A stretch of 14,274 bases of DNA from Bacillota bacterium (GCA_023442905.1 JAEZWY010000041.1:1-14274); one strand, 5' to 3'. Positions 1 through 7,841 are shown, counted from the stretch's first letter. Notes: generated from the sequence alone by a model not told the origin. Made by a program: numbers and translations.

Positions 1-2520
1 ACAGATAATATGAAAATAACACATTCTGGTGTTTCTAGAATGGTCATGTTAGACAGATATGCATTTAAAGATACAGAAAAAATAACGCTGGGTGTGGGGG
101 ATTTAGTTGTATTGACGATTAAAGAAGATCCTACTTATCCAACACGAGGCATCGGGCACATTGTAGCGATTGACTGGGATCGTAATGAAGCAAAAATTCA
201 ACTAGAAGAAAGTTATTGGGGACAAGTAGTGGATGAGTTGGTATCAGAGGAAGCACCTGGGCTTATTACACGTTCCCTTGATGCCATGGAAAAGCCACTT
301 GAATTGTATTACGAACAAATTGCCAAACGAAATGCCAGGGGATTAGCTGAAGTTGAACCAACCGAAGAACTACAGGAAAAGTCTTTTGAGATTTTTCAAG
401 AAGAATTATCAGCCATGAATATTGTCCCGGCTGGTCGCGTTTTATATGGTGCAGGGTCAAACACAGATGTCACTTATTTCAATTGCTACGTCATGCCTTA
501 CGTACCCGATTCTAGAGAGGGGATTGCTGATCATAGAGCCCAGGTCATGGAAATCATGTCTAGAGGTGGTGGCGTAGGGACGAATGGGTCAACGTTAAGA
601 CCGCGCCACACCCTAGCACGTGGCGTAAACGGCAAGTCTTCTGGCGCAGTTTCATGGCTAGATGATATTGCCAAATTGCCCCATTTAGTTGAACAGGGTG
701 GGTCTCGGCGTGGTGCGCAGATGATTATGTTGGCCGATTGGCACCCGGATATTATCGAATTCATTATTTCAAAAATGCAAAATCCACGTATCCTTAGATA
801 TTTGATTGAAAATATTGATGACAAACAAATCCAAACTTTAGCTAAGGAGAAATTGTATTTTAAACCATTAACGCATAGCGAAGAGGCCATGTACCAGCAG
901 ATTGTGCATTATCAAAAAGCCTCTGATCAAGGTGGATTTGATAGTGAAACCATCAAAAAGGCTAAAGAGATGTTACGTGACGGTGGAACCTATGGGGTTA
1001 ACCAAGAAGATTTTCTAACAGGTGCCAATATATCTGTCACCTTAACGGATGATTTTATGACAGCTGTTGAGGAGGACGACATATGGACCCTGAGATTTCC
1101 GGATGTTGAAAACTATTCAGCAGACCAAATGGCTATCTATAACGAGCAATGGCCAGAAGTGGGGGATATTAGAGAGTGGGCAGCACTTGGTCATGGGGTA
1201 AAAGAATACCGTCAAATTCCAGCCCGTAGCTTGTGGCAATTAATCACCATCTGTGCCACTTATTCAGCTGAACCGGGTATTTTCTATATTGATAATGCCA
1301 ACCAACAAACCAATGCGACAGCATATGGTCAAAAAGTAGTCGCTACCAATCCTTGTGGTGAACAACCCTTAGCACCCTATTCTGTATGTAATTTGGCCGC
1401 TATCAACCTAGCCAATATGGCCGACAAAGATAGTCATACAGTTGATTTTCAAAAACTTAAGGATACCGTCAAAGTAGCCATCAGAATGCAAGATAATGTC
1501 ATCGATGCAACACCCTATTTCCTTGAAGCGAATAGACTTCAAGCATTAGGCGAACGCCGAATTGGACTAGGCGTCATGGGACTGGCTGATTTACTCATTT
1601 ACGCCAATGTCCGTTATGGATCAGTTGAAGCCCAAGAATTGACCGAACGCATCTTTTATACTATGGCCGTTACCGCCTATGAAACGTCTATTTCCTTAGC
1701 CCGGGAAAAAGGAACCTTTCCTTTCTTAGTTGGCGATACTGAAGAAGAAACAAGAGAACTACGACAACAATTCATCCATTCTGGCTACATGCAAAAAATG
1801 CCGGACCATATTCGCCAGGATATATTGGCTTACGGTATCCGTAATTCACACTTATTAACTGTTGCCCCTACTGGATCTACCGGGACTATGGTTGGCGTAG
1901 CAACAGGTTTAGAGCCTTACTATGCTTTCAAATACTACCGGTCAGGACGGTTAGGGAAGTTTATTGAAGTGGATGCAGCTATTGTAGAGGAATACTTAAC
2001 AGCTCATCCAGATGCCGTTGTTGAAGAATTACCCGAATATTTTGTGTCTGCTATGGAATTGAGTCCTGAGGAACATGTGGATATGCAAACCACTATTCAA
2101 AAATGGGTCGATTCTTCCATTTCAAAAACGGTGAATGCGCCAAAAGGCTATTCAGTGAGCCAAGTAGCAGCCATTTATGGGCGATTGTATAAAGGTGGTG
2201 CCAAAGGTGGGACAGTCTATGTAGATGGGTCACGCGACTCACAAGTACTCACTTTAAAAGCAGAAGAGAATACGATAGAAAGTGAGATGCCAATAGAAGC
2301 AGAAACAGCAGATCGAGTTGTGGATGATAAAGATGAACTAAAGCAACTGATTCAACAAGCAGACCAAGAGCATATTCAACAAAGTGGGCATACCGATGAT
2401 GTCGTATTTGGTTCAGACATCGGCGATACTTGTCCAATTTGTCGCCAAGGTATTGTGGAAGATTTAGGTGGCTGTAATACTTGTACCAATTGCCAAGCCC
2501 AATTACGTTGTGGCTTATAG
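1..2520 (+). CDS. nrdJ: Class II (adenosylcobalamin-dependent) ribonucleotide reductase, 5'-truncated
   Basis: Reduces ribonucleotides to deoxyribonucleotides in the cytoplasm, using a thiyl radical made with adenosylcobalamin, and so needs no oxygen and no small radical-carrying subunit. Numbering from the ATG at 10, the catalytic pattern is visible: Cys159 in FNCYVM (first redox cysteine), N447-P-C449-G-E451 (thiyl-radical site) and Cys460 in CNLAAINLA (second redox cysteine). The glycine-rich TGSTGTM stretch and a Cys-rich tail (C808, C811, C822, C825, C828, C834, zinc-ribbon-like) match the long NrdJ form. The frame is open from base 1, and only nine bases without a ribosome binding site precede the ATG at 10. 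That Met is probably internal, so the gene likely starts outside the window. A terminator follows 44 bases after the stop. The family call is very sure; the start is not. Confidence 0.95.
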   Translation, partial: TDNMKITHSGVSRMVMLDRYAFKDTEKITLGVGDLVVLTIKEDPTYPTRGIGHIVAIDWDRNEAKIQLEESYWGQVVDELVSEEAPGLITRSLDAMEKPLELYYEQIAKRNARGLAEVEPTEELQEKSFEIFQEELSAMNIVPAGRVLYGAGSNTDVTYFNCYVMPYVPDSREGIADHRAQVMEIMSRGGGVGTNGSTLRPRHTLARGVNGKSSGAVSWLDDIAKLPHLVEQGGSRRGAQMIMLADWHPDIIEFIISKMQNPRILRYLIENIDDKQIQTLAKEKLYFKPLTHSEEAMYQQIVHYQKASDQGGFDSETIKKAKEMLRDGGTYGVNQEDFLTGANISVTLTDDFMTAVEEDDIWTLRFPDVENYSADQMAIYNEQWPEVGDIREWAALGHGVKEYRQIPARSLWQLITICATYSAEPGIFYIDNANQQTNATAYGQKVVATNPCGEQPLAPYSVCNLAAINLANMADKDSHTVDFQKLKDTVKVAIRMQDNVIDATPYFLEANRLQALGERRIGLGVMGLADLLIYANVRYGSVEAQELTERIFYTMAVTAYETSISLAREKGTFPFLVGDTEEETRELRQQFIHSGYMQKMPDHIRQDILAYGIRNSHLLTVAPTGSTGTMVGVATGLEPYYAFKYYRSGRLGKFIEVDAAIVEEYLTAHPDAVVEELPEYFVSAMELSPEEHVDMQTTIQKWVDSSISKTVNAPKGYSVSQVAAIYGRLYKGGAKGGTVYVDGSRDSQVLTLKAEENTIESEMPIEAETADRVVDDKDELKQLIQQADQEHIQQSGHTDDVVFGSDIGDTCPICRQGIVEDLGGCNTCTNCQAQLRCGL

Positions 2521-2563
2521 TATAAATGGTCACTAGATTATTGAAAAAGAATAAGTAATCAAA

Positions 2564-2591
2564 AAAGCCCATCCGCAGCCGGATGGGCTTT
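2564..2591. terminator. Bidirectional intrinsic terminator between nrdJ and prsA
   Basis: A perfect 12-bp inverted repeat (AAAGCCCATCCG at 2564-2575 with its complement at 2580-2591) encloses a 4-base loop. Read on the minus strand, the stem runs into a six-T tract, so it is a strong terminator for prsA. On the plus strand the T-run is shorter, and it should still stop nrdJ transcripts. The convergent gene layout fits this dual use. Confidence 0.9.
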
Positions 2592-2613
2592 CCATTTAGG
2601 TATGTCAATGTGC

Positions 2614-3741
2614 TTATTCAGCTGAAGATTCTGATTCGCTAGAACTTGCGTCAGAAGATTCAGAAGATTCAGTTGAAGACTCATCGCTTGATGTTTCCTC
2701 TTCTGAAGTTGATTCTTCGCTAGAAGATTCAGTTGATTCTGAAGATTCTTCACTTGTTGCAGCAGATTCGCTAGCAGCAGATTCACTTGCAGCTGCAGCA
2801 GACTCAGCTTCTGCATCCATAGACTCTTGCTCTTCATCTGTGATGATCACATCATCTAAAGCAGTCTTCAAGTCATCATCTTTAATATCAATGTTATGTG
2901 CTTTTAGAATGTCTGAAACAATACCAGCAACTAAGGTAGAATCTGTTAATTTATCAGCAGTAATAGATTCTTTTAATTGGTCTGTTTCTTCTTCTAAGGT
3001 ACCTTTTTCAGGTTTTTCGTCCATCTTAATGATGTGGTAACCGAAGCTTGTTTCAACTGGTGTAGTTGTATATTCGCCTTCAGCTAATTCTTCAGCTGCA
3101 GCATAGAATGTTTCATCTAAACCAGAGTCAGCATTTACTTCACCTAGAGAACCACCATTTTCAGCAGATGCAGTATCAGTTGAGTTTTCTTTTGCTAATT
3201 CCGCAAAGTCTGCACCGTCCTCTAATTGTGCAATCAAGTCTTTTGCTGTTTCTTCATCTTCAACTAAGATATGTGAAACAGTGAAAGGTGCAGTGTACTC
3301 ATCATAAGCTGTTTGAATTTCTTCATCGGTGATATCGACATATTTAGATACAGATTCACTCATTAACTTATAGTAGTATACTTGATGTTCATAGTCTTCA
3401 CGGTCAGAGAAACCAGATGATGCTAAAACAGTATTGAAGGCATCTTCTCCACCATAATTAGCGATAAGGGTTTCAACTTCAGTTTTTGCTTCTTCGGTCA
3501 ATTCTTTAGCACGATCTTCACCGACTTCATTAACAAAAACTTCTTCCATGATTAATTCTTGTAATACAGTATTACCGTATGTTGATTTTAATTCTGCTTG
3601 TAATTCTTCATTGGTCACTTCTACACCATCACCAGTTGCAACGGCGCTTGAACCATCACCTGAACCAGTTGAGCATGCTGCTAGGGCAACAGTACTTAAT
3701 AAGGCAATTGAAGTAAGTTTGAATTTCTTACTAATCATCAT
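2614..3741 (-). CDS. prsA: PrsA-type lipoprotein peptidyl-prolyl isomerase (foldase)
   Basis: Extracytoplasmic foldase anchored by lipid to the outer face of the membrane, helping exported proteins fold after Sec translocation. The N-terminus has a lysine-containing start, a hydrophobic stretch and a lipobox L-A-A-C with the lipidated Cys at residue 23. The parvulin PPIase domain lies at about 152-242 (FTVSHILVEDEE, ENGGSLGEV, TSFGYHIIKMDE). Chaperone-like regions flank it at about 35-150 and 243-305. From about residue 310 to the end (375) the protein is a Ser/Glu/Ala-rich low-complexity tail, which most PrsA proteins of roughly 280-320 residues lack. The start is the first of two tandem ATGs, 12 bases after AGGAG. 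It has its own promoter and a terminator downstream. Its position near yhaH-hit-ecsAB matches Bacillus. Confidence 0.95.
   Translation of the reverse strand: MMISKKFKLTSIALLSTVALAACSTGSGDGSSAVATGDGVEVTNEELQAELKSTYGNTVLQELIMEEVFVNEVGEDRAKELTEEAKTEVETLIANYGGEDAFNTVLASSGFSDREDYEHQVYYYKLMSESVSKYVDITDEEIQTAYDEYTAPFTVSHILVEDEETAKDLIAQLEDGADFAELAKENSTDTASAENGGSLGEVNADSGLDETFYAAAEELAEGEYTTTPVETSFGYHIIKMDEKPEKGTLEEETDQLKESITADKLTDSTLVAGIVSDILKAHNIDIKDDDLKTALDDVIITDEEQESMDAEAESAAAASESAASESAATSEESSESTESSSEESTSEEETSSDESSTESSESSDASSSESESSAE
2617..2811 (-). repeat. Low-complexity Ser/Glu-rich coding repeat (PrsA C-terminal tail)
   Basis: This stretch encodes the last 65 residues of PrsA, of which I count 28 Ser and 19 Glu, with Ala and Thr making up most of the rest. 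At DNA level it is built from near-repeats around the octamer GAAGATTC (plus-strand reading) and GATTCGCTAG-like units. Such a tract can change length by slippage between strains. It probably forms a flexible acidic tail outside the cell. Confidence 0.8.
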
Positions 3742-3769
3742 TTTCTTGATTCACTCCTGTCAAATCTTC

Positions 3770-3798
3770 ATAATACAAGTCTTAATATAGCATATCAA
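3770..3798 (-). promoter_or_regulatory. Probable sigma-A promoter of prsA
   Basis: On the minus strand a -35 box TTGATA (3793-3798) is separated by 17 bases from a -10 box TATTAT (3770-3775), which is preceded by TTG. Transcription would start near 3763 and leave a leader of about 20 bases carrying the AGGAG ribosome binding site. Separate transcription from yhaH-hit is therefore likely, although I see no clear terminator after yhaH, so readthrough is possible. Confidence 0.6.
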
Positions 3799-3857
3799 AA
3801 AAGCAATACACAATGATTCAGAAGATTAATCAAGAAAACTTCATATTTAATGCAAGA

Positions 3858-4220
3858 TCAATCATTCGTATGCTCATCGTTAGAACGAATGTCAGCAGCA
3901 GATAAATCATTTTGTAATTTTGCCACTTGTTTTTGGATCTCAGAAATTTGTGGTGCAGTAGATTGATTGAAATCATTCAAAGCAAGGGTAATTTCATCGC
4001 GGGCAATTTTTGCTGAAGATAACCCTTGTTGGGCTAAATCTGTTACTGCATTTTGTGCTTGTGCGATCGAACCAGTTAAATCATTGGCTGCATAAGTGAC
4101 ATCATCAAAATAATTCTTTAAACGCTCTCTATTTTCTGTACCAGAATGAGGTGTTTTTAATAAGGCATAGCCCGCACCTGCAACAGCACCAAATAGGATA
4201 CCAGTAATAAATTTTTTCAT
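3858..4220 (-). CDS. YtxH-family small membrane protein (YhaH-like)
   Basis: Small protein of about 120 residues with one N-terminal hydrophobic, glycine/alanine-rich segment (about residues 5-21, GILFGAVAGAGYALL) and a short K-T-P motif. A long polar, probably helical or coiled-coil cytoplasmic part follows. This is the YtxH/YhaH architecture; its biochemical role is unknown, and some relatives are general-stress proteins. It overlaps the hit stop codon: the TAA of hit shares its last base with the first of two tandem ATGs (TAATGATG). The second ATG (4218-4220) is better placed behind the GAGG site and is chosen here; the first would add one Met. Translation is probably coupled to hit. The family call rests on architecture plus its Bacillus-like position beside hit. 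Confidence 0.75.
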   Translation of the reverse strand: MKKFITGILFGAVAGAGYALLKTPHSGTENRERLKNYFDDVTYAANDLTGSIAQAQNAVTDLAQQGLSSAKIARDEITLALNDFNQSTAPQISEIQKQVAKLQNDLSAADIRSNDEHTND

Positions 4221-4222
4221 CA

Positions 4223-4657
4223 TTATCCCTCGATTTGTTGGTTGATAGTCTTGGCAATATTATTTAAGTCTTCGTCTGAGTATGTGCCTTCTTCGGCTGG
4301 TTCCCATTTTAACCCGAAACCATCGTTTTCCCCGTTGTATCTAGGGATTAAGTGGACATGCGAGTGGAATACAGATTGATAAGCCATCTCACCGTTATTA
4401 TTTAAAATATTTAATCCTTGCATATCTGGGTAGGCATCTTTTAGGGCATTCGCAATTAAAGGAATACGTTTAAAGACAGCGCCAGCATCGTTTGAAGAAT
4501 AACCAAAGATGTCTTGAATGTGTTTCTTAGGTACTAGAAGGGTATGACCTTTTGTTACTTGGCTCATATCTAGGAAGGCCATGACTACTTCGTCTTCGTA
4601 GACCTTATTTGTTGGGATTTCACCGTTTGCAATTTTACAGAATATACAATTATCCAT
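4223..4657 (-). CDS. hit: HIT-family nucleotide hydrolase (Hit)
   Basis: Cytoplasmic histidine-triad protein of 144 residues, the usual length. The triad H98-x-H100-x-H102 is intact in QSVFHSHVHLIPR, with His100 as the expected nucleophile. C4-I-F-C7 at the N-terminus is the first half of the zinc site seen in many HIT proteins, and the GHTLLVPKKH stretch is typical. Family members hydrolyse AMP-linked or dinucleoside compounds; the true substrate of this Gram-positive branch is not settled. An AGGA-type ribosome binding site (GAGGA) lies 6 bases before the ATG. It is co-transcribed with the overlapping yhaH-like gene and divergent from ecsAB, an arrangement conserved in Bacillus. Confidence 0.93.
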   Translation of the reverse strand: MDNCIFCKIANGEIPTNKVYEDEVVMAFLDMSQVTKGHTLLVPKKHIQDIFGYSSNDAGAVFKRIPLIANALKDAYPDMQGLNILNNNGEMAYQSVFHSHVHLIPRYNGENDGFGLKWEPAEEGTYSDEDLNNIAKTINQQIEG

Positions 4658-4695
4658 GAATAGTCCTCGCTTTCAATAATAGGCTAACTTTCGCC

Positions 4696-4723
4696 ATGTT
4701 AATTCATCGCATTTACTTGTAAA
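4696..4723 (-). promoter_or_regulatory. Candidate promoter for hit-yhaH
   Basis: On the minus strand TTTACA (4718-4723) is followed after 16 bases by TAACAT (4696-4701). This would give a leader of about 30 bases ahead of hit. The -35 box is good and the -10 box only fair, so this is a candidate rather than a firm call. Confidence 0.35.
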
Positions 4724-4747
4724 TAATGGTAAATTAAAGGCTATAAT
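4717..4747 (+). promoter_or_regulatory. Candidate promoter for ecsAB
   Basis: A consensus TATAAT (4742-4747) lies about 110 bases before ecsA. The best upstream box, TTGTAA (4717-4722), is 19 bases away, which is long. The -35 overlaps the candidate hit promoter on the other strand, so the two directions may compete for polymerase. A second possible -35 (TTGACT at 4809-4814) lacks a convincing -10. Confidence 0.35.
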
Positions 4748-4857
4748 TATATTAATTTTAACATAAATGATGGGAAGGGAACAATTTCAGTGCTATGCTA
4801 GATTGGAATTGACTTATTCGACATTTAAAGACATAGCTAATTAAAAGGATGAATATA

Positions 4858-5604
4858 ATGACATTAACAGTTAAAGGACTTACAGGAGGCTATTCAAGCC
4901 AACCTGTATTAAAAGATATTGATTTTAATATTCAGTCAGGTGAAATCGTGGGTCTTATCGGATTAAATGGTGCTGGTAAATCGACAATTATTAAGCATAT
5001 TATTGGTTTGATGCGGGCAATGAAGGGTGAGATTTCAATTGATGGTCATCAATTAACAGATGATGTGGATGTGTATCGTCAAGCCTTCACCTATATTCCT
5101 GAGATGCCGGTATTATATGAAGCATTAACGCTAAGAGAGCATATTGAATTAACTGGGATGGCTTACGGATTAAGTAAGGAAGAGGCGCTAAAGAATGCTC
5201 AACCGTTACTAGAAACTTTCCGGTTGGATAAACGGCTAGATTGGTTACCTATTCATTTTTCAAAAGGGATGAAGCAAAAGGTAATGATTGTCTGTGCTTT
5301 CTTAGTAGATACCTCATTGTATGTAATAGATGAGCCATTTCTTGGGTTAGATCCGTTGGCTATTCATGATTTTATAGACCTACTAAAAGCGAAACGAGAA
5401 GATGGCGCTTCAGTATTAATGACTACGCATGTTTTGGCAACAGCCGAACAGTATTGCGACCGCTTCTTATTCTTAGCGGATGGTGAATTAGTAGCAGCAG
5501 GGACGCTAGATGAAATTCGCCAACAATATCAAATGCCAAAAGCAACGTTAGATGATTTGTATTTGCGTTTAGCAAAGGGGGCAAATGACCATGCGTCTGC
5601 TTGA
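4858..5604 (+). CDS. ecsA: ABC transporter ATP-binding protein EcsA
   Basis: ATPase subunit of the Ecs (PptAB) ABC exporter on the cytoplasmic face of the membrane. From the chosen start it is 248 residues long. Walker A is GLNGAGKST (35-43), the ABC signature is the degenerate FSKGMKQ (134-140), Walker B is YVIDEP (155-160) and the switch histidine is H191 in TTHV. The stretch FTYIPEMPVLYEALTLREH is characteristic of EcsA. An upstream in-frame ATG at 4849 directly abuts AAAAGG and would have no spacer. From 4858 the AAGGAT site is 7 bases away and the protein starts MTLTVKGLTGGY, like relatives, so 4858 is preferred. In Bacillus Ecs is needed for normal secretion, competence and RasP activity; in streptococci and enterococci the orthologue exports peptide pheromones. 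It overlaps ecsB by 20 bases. Confidence 0.95.
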   Translation: MTLTVKGLTGGYSSQPVLKDIDFNIQSGEIVGLIGLNGAGKSTIIKHIIGLMRAMKGEISIDGHQLTDDVDVYRQAFTYIPEMPVLYEALTLREHIELTGMAYGLSKEEALKNAQPLLETFRLDKRLDWLPIHFSKGMKQKVMIVCAFLVDTSLYVIDEPFLGLDPLAIHDFIDLLKAKREDGASVLMTTHVLATAEQYCDRFLFLADGELVAAGTLDEIRQQYQMPKATLDDLYLRLAKGANDHASA

Positions 5605-6838
5605 TACCTATCATAAGCGCCGAGAAGAGGGATATAATTTATTTTTAAAAAATGCGAAGTATATTTTTAATGACCACGCTGTGATTGTGCTTTTCTTTTT
5701 ATTCGGAGCCTTAGCTTTTCAATACTCAAATTGGTTATCCACTTTATCTCAAGGTTTGGTCGGTATTTGGGTACATTTACTTTGGGCTTTAATCATGACA
5801 GTGGGCCTTCTCCTTACGGGAGTTGCTTCTCATATTATCGCTGCTGACTTAGTCTTTCTTCTACCAATGGAATCTAAATTTAATGAGTGGTTTCGGTCAG
5901 CTTTAAACCACTCGCTATTATTACCAAGTACAATAATTATTTTATTGGTGGCCGGGTCATACCCCTTATTGGTAGTGATGGCGGGATATTCAATTGTTGA
6001 ATTGCTGGTGTTAGCAGTCATTCTTATTTGCTTTAAGACAGCGCATCTAAATATTATTCTTGAAAGTTGGCGCTATACGAATCAGCGTTTGATTCAGCTT
6101 CATAAAGTGATGCTTTATTTTGTGCTATTTATAACGGTACTTTTAGCTTCTTATGTTACGCCCTATCTTTGTTTAGGAATTGCCTTAGTATATTTGATTG
6201 TAGTTCATTTTACTGGTATTCAGCCTTTCTCAGAGGAAAAGAAGGGTTGGCATTGGGATAAACTTGTTTCCGTGGAACAAGACCGCCAGCAACAAATTAA
6301 ACGCGGATTAGCCTTATTTGTAAATATGCCCCAAGCTGCTGTATCTAGCAAGCGTCGTAAGCATCTGGATGGATTGATTAAAATAATGAATCGTAGTGAG
6401 AATCCATACGCTTACCTATATAGTCGTGCTTTTTGGCGGGCAAGTGATTATTTCCCTTTATGGTCCCGCATGACTTTGATAGGGATCTTATATTTGATAT
6501 TTGTTACTAATAATCACTGGTTGAATGTACTAGTGATATTACTGATTCAATACTTTAGTCATTTTCAAATTTTACCGATGGCTAAGAAAATGAACCAACA
6601 TATCCTGTTACAGATCTATCCAATTAATCAAAGTTCACAACTTACTGGATTCAAACAAATGATGATGCAACCAATTTGTACGCAAATTGTATTATTTGTA
6701 TTCACAAGCTTATTTACACATGACTGGATTTTTACTGGCACATTATTACTTTCTACCATTATACTCGGGCTATTCTTTGTTTATTTCTATCTAGCGCGCT
6801 TTATGCGTAAGAAAGAAAAAAAGGTTAGAATACGCTAA
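5585..6838 (+). CDS. ecsB: ABC transporter permease EcsB
   Basis: Membrane subunit partnering EcsA. The 417-residue protein is strongly hydrophobic. I see about ten likely membrane segments, near residues 31-49, 58-80, 112-132, 134-152, 175-191, 193-209, 294-308, 311-329, 364-378 and 382-404. A polar loop lies at about 211-290, and the basic C-terminal tail is RFMRKKEKKVRIR. Length and layout match EcsB (about 400 residues). The start lies inside the 3' end of ecsA behind a run of Gs. Two ATGs (5585 and 5591) are both possible; the second has the better spacing. Translation is likely coupled to ecsA. No ecsC follows, unlike in Bacillus. The assignment rests mainly on linkage to EcsA and on topology. 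Confidence 0.88.
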   Translation: MTMRLLDTYHKRREEGYNLFLKNAKYIFNDHAVIVLFFLFGALAFQYSNWLSTLSQGLVGIWVHLLWALIMTVGLLLTGVASHIIAADLVFLLPMESKFNEWFRSALNHSLLLPSTIIILLVAGSYPLLVVMAGYSIVELLVLAVILICFKTAHLNIILESWRYTNQRLIQLHKVMLYFVLFITVLLASYVTPYLCLGIALVYLIVVHFTGIQPFSEEKKGWHWDKLVSVEQDRQQQIKRGLALFVNMPQAAVSSKRRKHLDGLIKIMNRSENPYAYLYSRAFWRASDYFPLWSRMTLIGILYLIFVTNNHWLNVLVILLIQYFSHFQILPMAKKMNQHILLQIYPINQSSQLTGFKQMMMQPICTQIVLFVFTSLFTHDWIFTGTLLLSTIILGLFFVYFYLARFMRKKEKKVRIR

Positions 6839-6843
6839 GTCTG

Positions 6844-6872
6844 TTGACTAAGTAAGGATTTCCAACTAAAAT
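6844..6872 (+). promoter_or_regulatory. Strong-looking promoter between ecsB and ytmP
   Basis: TTGACT (6844-6849), a 17-base spacer and TAAAAT (6867-6872) make a near-consensus sigma-A promoter that begins five bases after the ecsB stop codon. A transcript would start near 6879 and carry a leader of about 105 bases to ytmP, containing the hairpin at 6895-6927. Confidence 0.6.
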
Positions 6873-6894
6873 AACTAGTACTCAAGAAAAAAGG

Positions 6895-6932
6895 AGTAAG
6901 CATCTCAAAAGGGAGTCGCTGCTCACTTTTTT
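6895..6932 (+). terminator. Intrinsic terminator after ecsB / in the ytmP leader
   Basis: AGTAAGCA (6895-6902) pairs with TGCTCACT (6920-6927) with one mismatch. A small inner CTC/GAG pairing can form in the loop, and a run of Ts extends to 6932. It can end ecsAB transcripts. Because it lies downstream of the promoter at 6844-6872, it could also act as an attenuator in the ytmP leader. Confidence 0.55.
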
Positions 6933-6983
6933 CATTTATACAGTTAAGTTTAATTACTTGGGCAAACGAGAGGAGGAATGGTT

Positions 6984-7796
6984 TTGGAATACAAATTTGA
7001 TCGTGAGTGGATTCTTGAACCTATTGGAGGGGATACTGGTCAAGCTTATGTTGGCTATAATGATGCCAACGATGAACGTGTATTTTTAAAACGAAATTCT
7101 TCACCTTTATTAACGATCTTATCAATGGAAGGTTTTGCGCCCAAGTTGAAATGGACTAAGCGTGAAAGTAGTGGGGATATTATGACAGCCCAGGATTGGG
7201 TTTCTGGCAATGTCTTATCACATTTTGAAGTAGCGCAATTACCCGTTGTAAAATTGATGTATCGCTATCACCATTCAGATAATCTATACAATATGTTGAT
7301 TAAAATTGATGGGGAAGTTTATGAACCAGACCGTTTTTTACAAGATTATCAAAATGATTTATCAGCAGAATTACGAAACCACCACTTATTAGCTAGTGTG
7401 GAGAATTGTTTGTGGGACACGCGTCATTTAGTTGAAGGTGTGCGCAAAACGGTATGTCATGGTGATTTAAACCGTCGTAATTTTATTCGAGCTGAGGATA
7501 ACCAATTGTATCTAGTAGACTGGGAAATGGTTAAAATTGCTGACCCAATATTAGATATCAGCCAGTTATTGGTACAATATGTTGACTTTAAAAATTGGGA
7601 TGCCTGGTTTGATTTATATGGTTTACGTATTACGTATGATATTTACCAGCGTATTGAATGGTACTCAATGTTGAATCTCTTAAATATGATCAAGAAAGAT
7701 TATCGAGAGAACCGGATGATTGCCATGAACCATAAGATATTAAAATTAAAACATATCTATAATAACCGCTACCTACAACAAGTAGGAGAGATGTAA
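6984..7796 (+). CDS. ytmP: YtmP-like phosphotransferase (APH/choline kinase fold)
   Basis: Kinase-fold protein of 270 residues, cytoplasmic, of unknown substrate. The catalytic-loop motif is HGDLNRRN (159-166 from this start), with the catalytic Asp at 161, and DWE (179-181) supplies the metal-binding Asp. An early Lys in VFLK and the opening LEPIGGDTGQAYVG are typical of YtmP. A TTG at 6984 is taken as the start. It is 7 bases behind AGGAGG and gives the family-like N-terminus (M)EYKFDREW. The ATG at 6978 is only one base from the AGGAGG and would add two residues. Its neighbour trmB is the usual partner in Firmicutes. A terminator separates the two genes here. Related kinases act on choline, thiamine or aminoglycosides; resistance function is not implied. 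Confidence 0.85.
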   Translation: MEYKFDREWILEPIGGDTGQAYVGYNDANDERVFLKRNSSPLLTILSMEGFAPKLKWTKRESSGDIMTAQDWVSGNVLSHFEVAQLPVVKLMYRYHHSDNLYNMLIKIDGEVYEPDRFLQDYQNDLSAELRNHHLLASVENCLWDTRHLVEGVRKTVCHGDLNRRNFIRAEDNQLYLVDWEMVKIADPILDISQLLVQYVDFKNWDAWFDLYGLRITYDIYQRIEWYSMLNLLNMIKKDYRENRMIAMNHKILKLKHIYNNRYLQQVGEM

Positions 7797-7813
7797 CAAG
7801 TGTCAGTCAACTG

Positions 7814-7841
7814 AAAGAGACCGGGCCGTCCGGTCTTTTTT
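7814..7841 (+). terminator. Intrinsic terminator after ytmP
   Basis: A perfect 7-bp GC-rich stem, AGACCGG (7818-7824) and CCGGTCT (7830-7836), with a 5-base loop is extended by A-T pairs and followed by six Ts. It is a textbook strong terminator sitting 45 bases before the trmB start. Confidence 0.9.

Noticed and set aside
531..890. Minus-strand frame of 119 codons
   Set aside because: Lies wholly inside the strongly conserved nrdJ coding region with no supporting motif.
2559..2837. Minus-strand Leu/Gln-rich frame of 92 codons
   Set aside because: Out-of-frame shadow of the repetitive prsA tail; it also runs through the terminator.
3066..3284. Plus-strand Leu/Gln/His-rich frame of 72 codons inside prsA
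   Set aside because: Antisense shadow of prsA; composition is typical of a reverse-frame artefact, and no ribosome binding site was noted.
4809..4838. TTGACT box before ecsA as a promoter
   Set aside because: No acceptable -10 at 16-18 bases; the match downstream is CATAGC or ATAGCT.
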